A DNA stretch of 64,000 bases. It comes from CAVVYA01 sp963752345 (GTDB lineage Bacteria > Pseudomonadota > Alphaproteobacteria > SMXQ01). Shown here piece by piece: positions 9,359-17,604 of the stretch. The stretch is taken from NCBI GenBank assembly GCA_963752345.1, contig CAVVYA010000020.1, positions 248,001 to 312,000 of the forward strand, given 5' to 3'. A program made the position numbers and the translations under genes. Positions within the stretch are counted from its first letter, which is position 1. Each line of letters opens with the position of its first letter. The notes beneath the pieces are model-generated. The model saw only the letters and a list, made by a program, of their open reading frames with translations. It was not told the origin of the DNA and ran no database searches.

Positions 9359-10615
9359 ATGACCACGCAAACCGGCACTTTGAGCAAAGGCCAGGCGGCG
9401 CCCGGCGCACTCAAACGCGCGCTCGGGCTGTGGCTGCTGGTGTTCTACGGGCTGGGCACCATCATCGGCGCCGGCATCTACGTGCTGGTCGGCGAAGTGG
9501 CGGGCAAAGCCGGCATGTCGGCGCCGATCGCCTTCCTTCTCGCGGGCCTGCTTGCGGCCCTGACCGGCCTGAGCTACGCCGAACTGGCGGCGCGCTTTCC
9601 CGAGGCGGCCGGGGCGGCGGCCTATGTCGGCGAAGGGCTGAATTCGCCACTGCTGTCGCGGCTGACCGGTTTCGCCGTGTTGATCGTCGGCATTGTGGTC
9701 GCCGCCTCGCTGGCACGCGGCGCCGCCGGCTATCTCGAGACCTTCATCAGCGTGCCGACGCCGATCGCCTCCGGCCTGTTCATCGTGGTGTTCACGGCAA
9801 TCGCCTGTCTCGGCGTGCGCGAGAGCGTCGGCGTCGCCAGCCTGATGACGGTCCTCGAGCTGCTCGGGCTCCTGCTGGTCGTGGCGGCGGGCGGGTCGCA
9901 GCTCGCCGGTTTCGCCGGCCGGCTGGACGAGATCGTTCCCGACGAAACCGCCGAATGGGTCGGTGTCGGCGCCGGCGGCTTCCTCGCCTTCTTCGCCTTC
10001 ATCGGCTTCGAGAGCCTCGCCAACATGGGCGAGGAGGCGAAGGACGCCGAACGCACCCTGCCGCGCGCCATCTTGCTGTCCGTCATCATCTCCACCGTCG
10101 TCTACGTGCTGGTCAGCCTGGTCGCGGTGCTCGCCGTCGATCCGGCGGCGCTGGCCCGGTCCAATGCGCCGCTTGCCCTGGTGCTGGAGACATCCGGCTG
10201 GTCGTTCCCCAGGTTGCTGGCCCTCATCGCGCTCGTCGCGGTGCCGGGCGGCATCTTGATCGACATGGTGATGACCTCGCGTCTGCTCTACGGCATGGCG
10301 CGGCGCGGTCTCGTGCCCGCCTGGCTCGGCCATGTCGAGCAGCGCACCCGCGCTCCGATGGTCGCGACGCTCGTCGCGGGCGCGGCCGCGCTCGTGCTCG
10401 CCGTCGGCGTGCCGTTCGGCGGGCTGGTGACCGCCACATCGAGCCTGACGCTGCTGGTGTTTCTGGCCGTCAACCTGGCGCTGTGGCGCCTGCAGCGGAC
10501 CGAGACGAAGCGCCATCGCGGTTTTCATGCGCCGCACTGGGCCGCGCCGACCGCGGCTGTGCTGTGTTTCGGTTTGATCGTCGCCGAGTTCGCCGTGCGG
10601 TTCCTGGCCGGCTAG
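9359..10615 (+). CDS. APC-superfamily amino-acid permease
   Basis: This inner-membrane transporter of 418 residues has about twelve hydrophobic segments. The APC signature lies in the first helix region (GLGTIIGAGIYVLVGEVAGKAGMSAPIAFL), followed by ALTGLSYAELAARFPEAAGAAAYV, where the glycine-rich unwound helix binds the substrate amino group in this family. FFAFIGFESLANMGEEAKDAERTLPRAI is the conserved helix 6-loop. The ATG at 9359 places MTTQTGTLSKGQAAPGALKRALGLW before the first helix. The substrate cannot be assigned. It diverges from pmbA and converges on the anion-transporter gene, with the two stop codons sharing the palindrome CTAG at 10612-10615. Confidence 0.92.
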   Translation: MTTQTGTLSKGQAAPGALKRALGLWLLVFYGLGTIIGAGIYVLVGEVAGKAGMSAPIAFLLAGLLAALTGLSYAELAARFPEAAGAAAYVGEGLNSPLLSRLTGFAVLIVGIVVAASLARGAAGYLETFISVPTPIASGLFIVVFTAIACLGVRESVGVASLMTVLELLGLLLVVAAGGSQLAGFAGRLDEIVPDETAEWVGVGAGGFLAFFAFIGFESLANMGEEAKDAERTLPRAILLSVIISTVVYVLVSLVAVLAVDPAALARSNAPLALVLETSGWSFPRLLALIALVAVPGGILIDMVMTSRLLYGMARRGLVPAWLGHVEQRTRAPMVATLVAGAAALVLAVGVPFGGLVTATSSLTLLVFLAVNLALWRLQRTETKRHRGFHAPHWAAPTAAVLCFGLIVAEFAVRFLAG

Positions 10616-11880
10616 AAACCGGTCACGCGCCATGCCCAGAGCCACGCCACGGCAAGCGCCATGGAGATCAGCGTCACCGGCACGCCGGCCTTGGCGTGAT
10701 CGCGGAAGCCGAGATGCACGCCGACGGAGGCGGCGCGCTCGACGGTGATGATGTTGGCCAGGCTGCCGACGATCAGCAAATTGCCCGCCAGCGTCGACAG
10801 CAGGGCCAGCGCGTAGAGCGCGCCGGCCGGCGGCTCGTTCCAGACCTGGAGCAGCAGGATGACCGCCGGCACATTGCCGATGGTGTTGGACAGCACCAAA
10901 GCGAGCGGCGCCAGCACGGCGAGGCGGTCGGGCAGGAGCCCGGCCTGCGCGAGCGCGGCGAAGGCCTGTTCGGCAAACGGCGTCGCGGCGAAGGCGCCGG
11001 TCACCACGAAGAGCCCGATGAACAGCAGCAGCAGGTTGAAGTCGACGCCGCCGACGATGTCGCGGCTCGCGATCCTGCGGCTGGCGAGCAACGCGCCGGC
11101 GATGGCGAGCGCCGAGATTTCGCGCGGCACGTCGGTCAGGAACAGCACGAGCAGGATAGCGGTGGCGCCGACGGCTTTGGCGAACTGCACGCGGTCGCGG
11201 ACGAGCGGCACGGCGATCGACGATGCGGGCAGGCTCGCCGCGCCGGGCGGCTGGTCGAGCTGCCAGCGGCCGCGCCACTGCCAGGCGACGATGGCGAAGG
11301 TGACGGCCATGGCGGCGAGGGCCGGCACGGCGCAATAGGCGACGAACAGCGCGAAATCGAGCCGGCCGACCTGGCCGATCAGGATGTTCTGCGGATTGCC
11401 GATGATGGTCGCCGCCGATCCCGCGTTGGCGGCGCAGGCGAGCGCGATCAGGAACGGCACGGGGTTCATGCCGCGCCGCTGCAGCCCGACGCAGAGCAGC
11501 GGCGTCATGGCGAAGACGACGATGTCGTTGGCGAGCAGCGCCGAGAGGCCGCCGGCGGTGAGAATGGTGACCGCGAGCAGATGCCAGGGCTTGCCGGTGA
11601 CGCGCGCGATGGCCGCGGAGACGCCGTCGTAGAAGCCCGACGCGCCGTATTGCGCCGACACGATCATCAGGCCGAACAGCAGCAGGATGGTCGGCAGGTC
11701 GACCAAGCGCGCCGTGCTGCCGAGCTCGACCGCGCCGGCGGCCACCAGCACGATGGCGCCGAGCAACGCGATGCCGGTGCGGTCGATGCGCAGGCCCGGG
11801 AAGCGCCCGACGGCCATGCCGATATAGGTGAGAACGAAGACCGCGAGGATCAGGTCGCCGTCGAACCCGTTCGTGCTCAT
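10612..11880 (-). CDS. SLC13/ArsB-type anion transporter
   Basis: This 422-residue integral membrane protein belongs to the ArsB/NhaD and DASS (SLC13) ion-transporter superfamily. It has about eleven hydrophobic segments. Recognisable blocks are LPTILLLFGLMIVSAQYGASGFYDGVSAAIARVTG and LTAGGLSALLANDIVVFAMTPLL, in which the AND motif sits in the first re-entrant half-repeat, and CAANAGSAATIIGNPQNILIG, the conserved NPQN motif. A second repeat is visible near LVLSNTIGNVPAVILLL. The likely cargo is an inorganic or dicarboxylate anion, but the sequence does not say which. Nothing nearby points to arsenic resistance. It converges with the amino-acid permease. Confidence 0.88.
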   Translation of the reverse strand: MSTNGFDGDLILAVFVLTYIGMAVGRFPGLRIDRTGIALLGAIVLVAAGAVELGSTARLVDLPTILLLFGLMIVSAQYGASGFYDGVSAAIARVTGKPWHLLAVTILTAGGLSALLANDIVVFAMTPLLCVGLQRRGMNPVPFLIALACAANAGSAATIIGNPQNILIGQVGRLDFALFVAYCAVPALAAMAVTFAIVAWQWRGRWQLDQPPGAASLPASSIAVPLVRDRVQFAKAVGATAILLVLFLTDVPREISALAIAGALLASRRIASRDIVGGVDFNLLLLFIGLFVVTGAFAATPFAEQAFAALAQAGLLPDRLAVLAPLALVLSNTIGNVPAVILLLQVWNEPPAGALYALALLSTLAGNLLIVGSLANIITVERAASVGVHLGFRDHAKAGVPVTLISMALAVAWLWAWRVTGF

Positions 11881-11908
11881 CGCCGCTGCCCGCTCCTCCG
11901 CCCGCCGC

Positions 11909-13420
11909 TCACGCGCGCGGCTTCTTCCAGATCGGCGCGCCGGATCCCGGCAGGCCGAGCTCGGGCCATTTGCGGCTCACCAGATCGACCACCTCGTCGC
12001 TCATGCGGATCGGCGTGCCCCATTCGCGGTTGGTTTCCGCGCCGATCTTGTTGGTGGCGTCGAGCCCGATCTTGCCGCCGAGCTCGGGCTTGGGCGAGGC
12101 GAAGTCGAGATAATCGATCGGCGTGTTGTCGATCACGGTGACGTCGCGCGACGGATCGAAGCGCGTGGCGAGCGCCCACATCACGTCCTTCCAGTCGCGC
12201 GCGTCGATGTCGTCGTCGACCACGACGATCATCTTGGTGTAGAGGAACTGGCGCAGGTAGGACCAGATGCCCATCATCACGCGCTTGGCATGGCCCGGGT
12301 ATGCCTTGCGGATGGCGACCACGGCGACGCGGTAGGAGCAGGCCTCCGGCGGCAGATAGAAATCGACGATCTCGGGGAACTGCCGCCTCAGCATCGGCAG
12401 GAACACCTCGTTGAGCGCCTGGCCGAGCACCGAGGGTTCGTCCGGCGGCCGGCCGGTGAAGGTGGTGAGATAGATCGGATCGCGCCGCATGGTGATGGCG
12501 CTGACCGTGAACACCGGAAAGCGCTCGACCGCATTGTAATAGCCGGTGTGATCGCCGTAGGGCCCCTCGGCGCCGGTCTCGCTGAGCGACACATGGCCCT
12601 CGAGCACGATCTCGGCCGAGGCCGGCACCTGCAGCGGCACGGTGACGCATTCGGTCACGGCCACGCGCTTGCCGCGCAGGATGCCGGCGAATTCGCATTC
12701 CGACAGGCCCTCGGGCACCGGCGTCACGGCGGCGATCATCACCGCCGGGTCGCAGCCGATCACGCAGGCGGCCGGCATCGGATCGGACCGCCTGGCTTTC
12801 CATTCGGCGAAATGCAGCGCGCCGCCGCGGGTGTGCAGCCAGCGCATCAGCGTGGTGTTCCTGCCGGTCACCTGCATGCGGTAGATGCCCATGTTGGCGG
12901 CGCCGCCGTCGGGTCCGCGCGTGGTCACCAGCGGCCAGGTGATGAGCGGCGCCGGCTCGCCCGGCCAGCAGGTCTGGATCGGCAGGCGGGCGAGGTCGAT
13001 GTCGGCGCCGCGCAGCACCACCTCGTGGCACGGCGCCTTGCCGATCAGCTTGGGCTTGCGCGCCAGCGCCGATTTGAGCAGCGGCAGCATGGCGAGCGCC
13101 TCGCGCAACGAATCGGGCGGCTGGGGATGGTCGAGGAAGGCGAGCATCTCGCCCAGCTTGCGCAGCTCGCCGGGCTCGCGGTCCATCGCCCAGGCGACGC
13201 GCTCGACGGTGCCGAACAGGTTGGTCAGCACGGGCATGGCGGCGGGATTGCCCGCCTGGTCGGTGACCTTCTCGAACAGCACCGCCGGGCCCTGATCGCG
13301 CAGCAGGCGGGTCTGGATCTCGGTGATCTCGAGGGCCGCGGAAACCGGGGTGGTGACCCGCGCCAACCGGCTGTGGCTTTCGAGGCGCGCGAGAAACTCC
13401 CGCAGGGAGGCATAAGGCAT
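11909..13420 (-). CDS. ubiD: UbiD-family decarboxylase (3-octaprenyl-4-hydroxybenzoate carboxy-lyase)
   Basis: UbiD decarboxylates polyprenyl-4-hydroxybenzoate during ubiquinone synthesis, using prenylated FMN supplied by UbiX. The start ATG at 13420 (MPYASLREFLARLE) gives 503 residues, the usual family size; the open frame upstream is low-complexity and is excluded. Conserved blocks include LRDQGPAVLFEKV, ITWPLVTTRGPDGGAANMGIYRMQV, GCDPAVMIAA, GPYGDHTGYYN and KMIVVVDDDIDARDWKDVMWALATRFDP. The family's Arg/Glu-containing active-site region falls in the middle blocks. The gene is intact. ubiA, the preceding pathway step, lies 3.2 kb away at 16617-17571 on the same strand. Confidence 0.95.
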   Translation of the reverse strand: MPYASLREFLARLESHSRLARVTTPVSAALEITEIQTRLLRDQGPAVLFEKVTDQAGNPAAMPVLTNLFGTVERVAWAMDREPGELRKLGEMLAFLDHPQPPDSLREALAMLPLLKSALARKPKLIGKAPCHEVVLRGADIDLARLPIQTCWPGEPAPLITWPLVTTRGPDGGAANMGIYRMQVTGRNTTLMRWLHTRGGALHFAEWKARRSDPMPAACVIGCDPAVMIAAVTPVPEGLSECEFAGILRGKRVAVTECVTVPLQVPASAEIVLEGHVSLSETGAEGPYGDHTGYYNAVERFPVFTVSAITMRRDPIYLTTFTGRPPDEPSVLGQALNEVFLPMLRRQFPEIVDFYLPPEACSYRVAVVAIRKAYPGHAKRVMMGIWSYLRQFLYTKMIVVVDDDIDARDWKDVMWALATRFDPSRDVTVIDNTPIDYLDFASPKPELGGKIGLDATNKIGAETNREWGTPIRMSDEVVDLVSRKWPELGLPGSGAPIWKKPRA

Positions 13421-13637
13421 GGCCGAGCAATGCCATGGCCAAGGTTGGCCGGCAAGGGAAGCTTGCGCCGGCCGGGAGAGCCCGGTCGGCTTCACCGTTT
13501 TGTAACGCGGGTCAGCTATGAGGGATCGTCTGTGGTCGGCGCGCCGTGCCCGACCTAAACTCCTGACCGAGCGTGCCTTGATTCCCGCGGTTTCGGCCCT
13601 AGATTGAAGCGTAACGTCGTTTGGAGGAGCACACGCG

Positions 13638-13895
13638 ATGGCGAATTTTTGGGTCGTCGGCGGCGAATACGCCTCGACGGACTTCCGCGACATGGCCCAT
13701 GGCGGAGAGCCGCAGAAATACGGTCCGTTCAAGACCTATGAAGAGGCGCGCGCGGCGTGGCTCGCCCATTCCTGGGCCAATGTGGACAATTGCCACGTCC
13801 GCTTCACGATCACCCGCGACGACGCCGCCAAACCCGCCGCCGCCGGTTCCTCCGCCGCCGGTTCCTCCGCCGCCAAGTCTTCCGCCGCCGCCTGA
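13638..13895 (+). CDS. DUF4170 domain-containing protein
   Basis: This small cytoplasmic protein of 85 residues belongs to an alphaproteobacterial family of unknown function. The N-terminal 60 residues match the DUF4170 pattern: FWVVGGEYASTDF, EPQKYGPFKTYEEARAAWLAHSW, then VDNCHVRFTI. The C-terminal 20 residues are Ala/Ser-rich (AAAGSSAAGSSAAKSSAAA), coded by a GCC/TCC repeat. A good ribosome-binding site (GGAGGA) precedes the ATG. It diverges from ubiD across a 217-bp gap. No function can be proposed from sequence. Confidence 0.85.
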   Translation: MANFWVVGGEYASTDFRDMAHGGEPQKYGPFKTYEEARAAWLAHSWANVDNCHVRFTITRDDAAKPAAAGSSAAGSSAAKSSAAA

Positions 13896-14155
13896 TTCCC
13901 CTTTCCGGCCACGCGGCCGGCCGTCGCCCGCGGCGTCCCCGGACCGTCCCACGCAGGCCGCTCCCGCCCGCGGCATCGCCGGACTGTCGGGGCGCTTTAC
14001 ATCCCATGGCCCCCGCGCCAGGGACTTATCCCCTTGATCCACATGAAGAATACGCGACGCCATGCCCGGCCGCGGCGTCGTTAAACTTTACACTGCGTCT
14101 GTCGCGACGGCGGGGTCCCGCGTCAAGCCATTGACATTGCTATAATCTTTGGCCG
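13896..14155. other. Intergenic region upstream of the small PEP-CTERM gene
   Basis: Together with the promoter and leader this makes a 325-bp stretch without a gene. The first half is GC-rich with no convincing frame. The second half is clearly more AT-rich and holds the TTTACA box and the sigma-54 element listed separately. No RNA gene was seen. Confidence 0.5.
14087..14105 (+). promoter_or_regulatory. Candidate activator-binding box upstream of sigma-54 promoter
   Basis: TTTACACTGCGTCTGTC starts 69 bases before the -24 element of the downstream promoter. An almost identical box, with only one A/C change and three pyrimidine swaps, lies 71 bases before a sigma-54-like element near the second PEP-CTERM gene (39482). 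Sigma-54 promoters need an enhancer-binding protein at about this upstream range, so this is a plausible binding site. It directly follows TTAAAC, giving TAAAC/TTTAC half-sites in inverted arrangement. The box is seen in sequence; its role is inferred. Confidence 0.55.
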
Positions 14156-14170
14156 TGGCACGGGGATTGC
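14156..14170 (+). promoter_or_regulatory. Sigma-54 (RpoN) promoter, -24/-12
   Basis: TGGCAC-GGGGA-TTGC matches the RpoN consensus exactly, with the required GG and GC twelve bases apart and the extra consensus G after TGGCAC. Transcription would start near 14182, about 39 bases before the ATG of the 58-residue PEP-CTERM gene. RpoN with the PrsK/PrsR two-component pair has been reported to control PEP-CTERM genes in floc-forming bacteria, which fits this arrangement. No prsK/prsR or rpoN gene is in the window. Confidence 0.8.
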
Positions 14171-14220
14171 GAGAAAATGGACGAACTGCCTACCATTTCA
14201 ATGGTCAAATGGGTTGGATC

Positions 14221-14397
14221 ATGAAAGTTTTCGCACTGGCGATCGGCACGCTCGCACTCCTCGCGCCCCTCAACGCGGTCCTTGCGGGCGCCGAAAACGG
14301 GGTCGTTATCCAAATTCCGGAGCCCGCCACACTCAGCCTGATGGCGATTGGCGTAGCCGGTGCTTTCGTTGCGGCGCGCTTTCGTAAAAAGAAGTAG
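14221..14397 (+). CDS. Minimal PEP-CTERM sorting-domain peptide (58 aa)
   Basis: This is a tiny exported peptide consisting almost only of targeting signals. Residues 1-23 form a signal peptide (MKVFALAIGTLALLAPLNAVLA). About ten residues follow (GAENGVVIQI), then the PEP-CTERM tripartite end: PEP motif (residues 33-35), hydrophobic segment (LSLMAIGVAGAFVAA) and basic tail RFRKKK. In known systems exosortase cleaves at PEP and the protein is exported with exopolysaccharide. Here nearly nothing would remain after both cleavages. An upstream in-frame start at 14149 is unlikely because it would lie ahead of the predicted transcription start. It is followed after 70 bases by the hydroxylase gene. 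No exosortase gene is in the window. Confidence 0.82.
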   Translation: MKVFALAIGTLALLAPLNAVLAGAENGVVIQIPEPATLSLMAIGVAGAFVAARFRKKK

Positions 14398-14415
14398 CCA
14401 GGCTTGACCGTGCAG

Positions 14416-14451
14416 ACCCGGCTACGGCGCGTGACGCGTCGGCCGGGCTTT
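14416..14451 (+). terminator. Weak hairpin between the PEP-CTERM and hydroxylase genes
   Basis: CCCGGC at 14417-14422 can pair with GCCGGG at 14442-14447, and the intervening GCGCGTGACGCG is itself self-complementary. Only a short CTTT follows, so this may be a partial terminator or attenuator. The call is tentative. Confidence 0.3.
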
Positions 14452-14467
14452 GCGCTGGGACACCAGC

Positions 14468-15316
14468 ATGCTCGAGACCCTGCGGGATAACCACAGAGAG
14501 TTTCTCGCGACGCTTTTTGCCGTTTCGGTTGTCGCGATCGCTTGGCTGGAGGTTTTCTTTCCACGCCGGCCGGCCGGTCCTTCGCGGTTGCGACGTTGGA
14601 TATCCAACCTGTCGATCGGCACGTTCAACACCGTGATTTTCGCGCTCACCGTAACCCTCGGTGGAGTCGTAGGTGCGATCATCGCCGAGGAGCATGGATG
14701 GGGCATGCTTCGGTTGATCTCCGCGCCAGATTGGCTTGCGATCCTGCTTGGAATCTTGGCCATCGACGTATTCGGGTACGCGATTCACCGGGTCCTGCAT
14801 GTGGTGCCAGCCTTGTGGCGGCTGCATCATGTGCATCATTCCGATATCGACATCGATTTCACGACGACGGTTCGGCACCATCCGCTGGAGATGGTGTTCG
14901 GTGAAACCGTGATCTTCGCGGCGACCGTCGCTCTAGGCGTTCCGCTGGAAAGTATTCTGCTCCGACAGATCGTCGCCACCGTGCTCGAATTTGCGAACCA
15001 CAGCAACGTGCAGTTCCCGAAAAAATTGGACGAATGGATTCGCTGGGTATTCGTCACTCCGGACATGCATGTGGTGCACCACTCGGCGGTCAAACGCGAG
15101 ACCGACAGCAATTACGGCTCGATCTTGTCGCTGTGGGACCGGTTGTTCGGCACCTATGTGGCGGCCCCCGCGCGCGGCATAGCCGGTATGACGATCGGCC
15201 TCGACTACCGTCGTGAGCCGCAGGATCAGCGCCTCGACCAAGTCCTGATCGCGCCGTTCGTCGAACCGCGGCGCGTCCATGCCGCGGGCAGGCCAGCGGC
15301 GCTGGCGACCGACTAG
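14468..15316 (+). CDS. Sterol desaturase / fatty acid hydroxylase family protein
   Basis: This is a membrane-bound di-iron oxygenase-family enzyme of 282 residues that would hydroxylate or desaturate a lipid substrate. Membrane segments lie near residues 12-30, 52-70 and 85-105. The histidine clusters are all present: DVFGYAIHRVLH, LWRLHHVHHSD, TTVRHHPLE and, further on, LEFANHSNVQ and TPDMHVVHHS. The pattern HxxxH, HxxHH and HHxxE is the di-iron binding set of this family. I use ATG 14468; a TTG at 14450 is also possible. It lies 70 bases behind the small PEP-CTERM gene and may be read from the same sigma-54 promoter. The substrate is unknown. Confidence 0.9.
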   Translation: MLETLRDNHREFLATLFAVSVVAIAWLEVFFPRRPAGPSRLRRWISNLSIGTFNTVIFALTVTLGGVVGAIIAEEHGWGMLRLISAPDWLAILLGILAIDVFGYAIHRVLHVVPALWRLHHVHHSDIDIDFTTTVRHHPLEMVFGETVIFAATVALGVPLESILLRQIVATVLEFANHSNVQFPKKLDEWIRWVFVTPDMHVVHHSAVKRETDSNYGSILSLWDRLFGTYVAAPARGIAGMTIGLDYRREPQDQRLDQVLIAPFVEPRRVHAAGRPAALATD

Positions 15317-15441
15317 CTCCGCTGCCAATCCCGTCGGACCGCGATGGCGATCCTGACAGCCTTGCCGCGCCTCCTGCTTCCGCCCAGAATGACGCGATGA
15401 TGGGCCCGCTGCTCGGCGCCTGTGATTCCGCGGGGGCACTC

Positions 15442-16026
15442 ATGACATATCGCGTTTGGCTCGGGTTGCTGGTCATTGTGCCGTTGCTCGGTCTGTTCGC
15501 CTGCACGCCCGAATCGCGCAACAGCCTGCCCGACGAAATGCGCGTGGCCGGCGACAGCCGGCTGCTCGGCCTATGGCGCGCCGAACCGGACAGCGACGAT
15601 TTCCGCGTCCAGGTCAGCCAGCGCGATCCGCGGGAGTTTCTCGCGGTGACCACCGAGACGGCCAAGACCGAGCAAGGCAGCCGCGTCCATCGCGTCGAAT
15701 ACCGCCTGCGCTTCTTCGACGTGGGCGGCCGCTCCATCGTCGCGATTCAGGAACTCGGCGGGAGTCCCGGCCGCGAGCCGTCCTGGCTGCTGGCGGCCTA
15801 CGGGTTCGATGGGAATAGCGCCGCGTTGCTGTTCATGGACGAGGAGCGCATCCGCCTGCTCGTGCAGGGCGGACGTTTGGCCGGCACCGTTCGCGAGGCC
15901 GACACGCAGTTTCGCGAACTGCTCATCACGGCGCCGCCGGCCGCGCTCGCCGAACTGATCCAGGGCAATGATCCCGCGCGCCTGTTCACAGCGCGCGTCG
16001 GTCCCTTTATCCGCTTGGGCCCATAG
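15442..16026 (+). CDS. Hypothetical lipoprotein
   Basis: This 194-residue protein has a lipoprotein signal (GLLVIVPLLGLFAC, lipobox LFAC with the acylated Cys at residue 21) and would be anchored to a membrane by its N-terminus. The mature part looks like a small beta-rich domain (LLGLWRAEPDSDDFRVQVSQRD, VHRVEYRLRFFDVGGRSIVAIQEL, LLFMDEERIRLLVQGGRL), but I do not recognise the family. LLGLWRAEP near the start suggests a LolA-independent calycin-like lipoprotein, which is a guess. It starts 125 bases after the hydroxylase gene on the same strand. Confidence 0.7.
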   Translation: MTYRVWLGLLVIVPLLGLFACTPESRNSLPDEMRVAGDSRLLGLWRAEPDSDDFRVQVSQRDPREFLAVTTETAKTEQGSRVHRVEYRLRFFDVGGRSIVAIQELGGSPGREPSWLLAAYGFDGNSAALLFMDEERIRLLVQGGRLAGTVREADTQFRELLITAPPAALAELIQGNDPARLFTARVGPFIRLGP

Positions 16027-16114
16027 AGAAGGCACTTCGGCTGCGCCGCGGCGGCGCCGGTGCTGCCTTTTGGCTTGGCCTCGATACGCGTAATCGCGAC
16101 GTTGGGCCGTCGTT

Positions 16115-16579
16115 CTATTCGAAGAATTTGCCTGCAATGAGGTGCGGCGGTACGGCGCCTTCTTTCTGTGCGCGGCCGGGAATGAACTTGCCATTGGGGT
16201 CGAGCCGCCGGCCCGTGCCGGTGCCGGGCGCGCTGGCGCCGAACCGGGCGAGCACGAGATTCTCCCGGCCCTCGTTGGAGAACGAGTAGTAGGCGCCCTT
16301 GGGCAGGAACAACGCCTGGTGCTTCTTCACCACGGGCAACGGGCCGTCCGGCGTGAAGAACTGCGCTTCGCCTTGCAGCACGAGGAAGACGTGATCCTCC
16401 TCCATGTGGGCATGCATGCCATTCTCGCCGCCCTTGGGCGCGTAGCAATGGACGTTGAACGACGTCATGTCGGTTTTGGCCAGCACATGTTTGTGATGGC
16501 CCGCACTGACGAGCTGGATCTTGAGATCGAGAATCTCGGCCTTTGGCGCTGCGTCCTGATGTTTGACGGTCGATGCCAT
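16115..16579 (-). CDS. Cupin domain-containing protein
   Basis: This single-domain cupin of 154 residues is probably cytoplasmic. Cupin motif 1 is GENGMHAHMEEDHVFLVLQG (G, HxH, E, G in order) and motif 2 is in LFLPKGAYYSFSNEG, where the expected PxGxxH histidine is replaced by Tyr; the metal site may therefore have two His and one Glu only. Substrate and reaction are unknown. The gene ends 88 bases from the convergent lipoprotein gene. It starts 37 bases after the ubiA stop, on the same strand, so it could be co-transcribed with ubiA. Confidence 0.82.
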   Translation of the reverse strand: MASTVKHQDAAPKAEILDLKIQLVSAGHHKHVLAKTDMTSFNVHCYAPKGGENGMHAHMEEDHVFLVLQGEAQFFTPDGPLPVVKKHQALFLPKGAYYSFSNEGRENLVLARFGASAPGTGTGRRLDPNGKFIPGRAQKEGAVPPHLIAGKFFE

Positions 16580-16616
16580 GTGACCTCCCTGATCGGTTTT
16601 GCGCCGAGCATACCCC

Positions 16617-17571
16617 CTAAATCAACTGCCCCGCCAGGATCGCCGCGAGCACGAGCCAGCCGAACAGCCGGTTGGACCGGAACTTGCGCAAACAATCGGC
16701 CGGGTCGTTCGGGTTGAGCGTCACCGCCTGCCAGATCAGTTGGGCCGCCGCGGCGGCGAGCAAGGCCGTAGAACGGCCAGGACAGCCCGGCCGAGAGGCC
16801 GGCCAGCGCGAACAACAGGATGGCCGCGCCGTAGAAGGCGAACAACCACGGCCGGGTCCGCGATCCCAGGCGCAAGGCGAGCGACTTGACGCCGATCAGC
16901 GCGTCGTCCTCCTTGTCCTGATGGGCGTAGATGGTGTCGTAGCCGAGCGTCCAGCAGATGCCGCCGGCATAAAGTGCGAGCGCCGCAGGACCGAGCGTGC
17001 CGCTCGCCGCCGCGTAGCCCATCAGCGCCCCCCAGTTGAAGGCCAGGCCGAGGAAGGCCTGCGGCCAATAGGTCACGCGCTTCATGAACGGATAGATGAA
17101 GACGAGCAGCAGCGAGGCGACGCCCAGCAGGATGGCGTAGCGGTTGAGCGCGAGCAGAATGACGAACCCAACCAGCAGCTGGATGACCAGGAAGGTCCAG
17201 GCGGCGCGCACCGAAACGGCGCCTGACGGAATCGGCCGCGCCCGGGTGCGCGCGACCTGGGAATCGAAATCGCGGTCGGCGATGTCGTTGAAGGTGCAGC
17301 CGGCGCCGCGCATGACGATGGCGCCGAGCGCGAACAGCAGGCCGAGCCGCAGCGCCTCGCGCGGATCGGCGATCGGCAAGCCGGTGATGGCGATGCCCCA
17401 CCAGCAGGGAAACAGCAGGAGCCAGGTGCCGATCGGCCGGTCGAGCCGCGCCAGCGCCGCGTAGGGCCGCAACCTTGCCGGCAGGATGCGCATGACGATC
17501 GGCGCCGTGCTGTCAGGCGGCAGATTGTCGAGGGATGCTGTGGGCGAATCGGTGACCGGCATCGGCGTCAT
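16617..17571 (-). CDS. ubiA: 4-hydroxybenzoate polyprenyltransferase, one frameshift
   Basis: UbiA prenylates 4-hydroxybenzoate in the inner membrane for ubiquinone synthesis. Motifs are LARLDRPIGTWLLLFPCWWGIA, the first aspartate site GAGCTFNDIADRDFDSQVARTRARPIPSGAV, and the second, GYDTIYAHQDKEDDALIGVKSLALRLG. Eight to nine membrane segments follow the family pattern. A frame change is needed near 16763-16768 (one extra base), after LSWPFYG; the true C-terminus is then LLAAAAAQLIWQAVTLNPNDPADCLRKFRSNRLFGWLVLAA, ending at 16617. Without it the frame runs on into the cupin gene and would give a false fusion. Confidence 0.94.
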
Positions 17572-17604
17572 GGTATAGGGTATTCGGATTGTTCAGGCGG
17601 GATC

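Noticed and set aside
11877..13442. A second long minus-strand frame over ubiD.
   Set aside because: It is an Arg/Ala/Gly-rich shifted reading of ubiD; the true UbiD frame is intact in the adjacent phase.
14131..14145. TTGACA directly followed by TATAAT, looking like a sigma-70 promoter.
   Set aside because: The two hexamers are only 3 bases apart, not 16-18. The nearby TGGCAC-N5-TTGC element explains the promoter better.
16465..17571. A fused UbiA-cupin reading frame.
   Set aside because: The fusion arises from the single-base shift near 16766 in ubiA; the corrected frame gives a normal UbiA C-terminus and stop at 16617.
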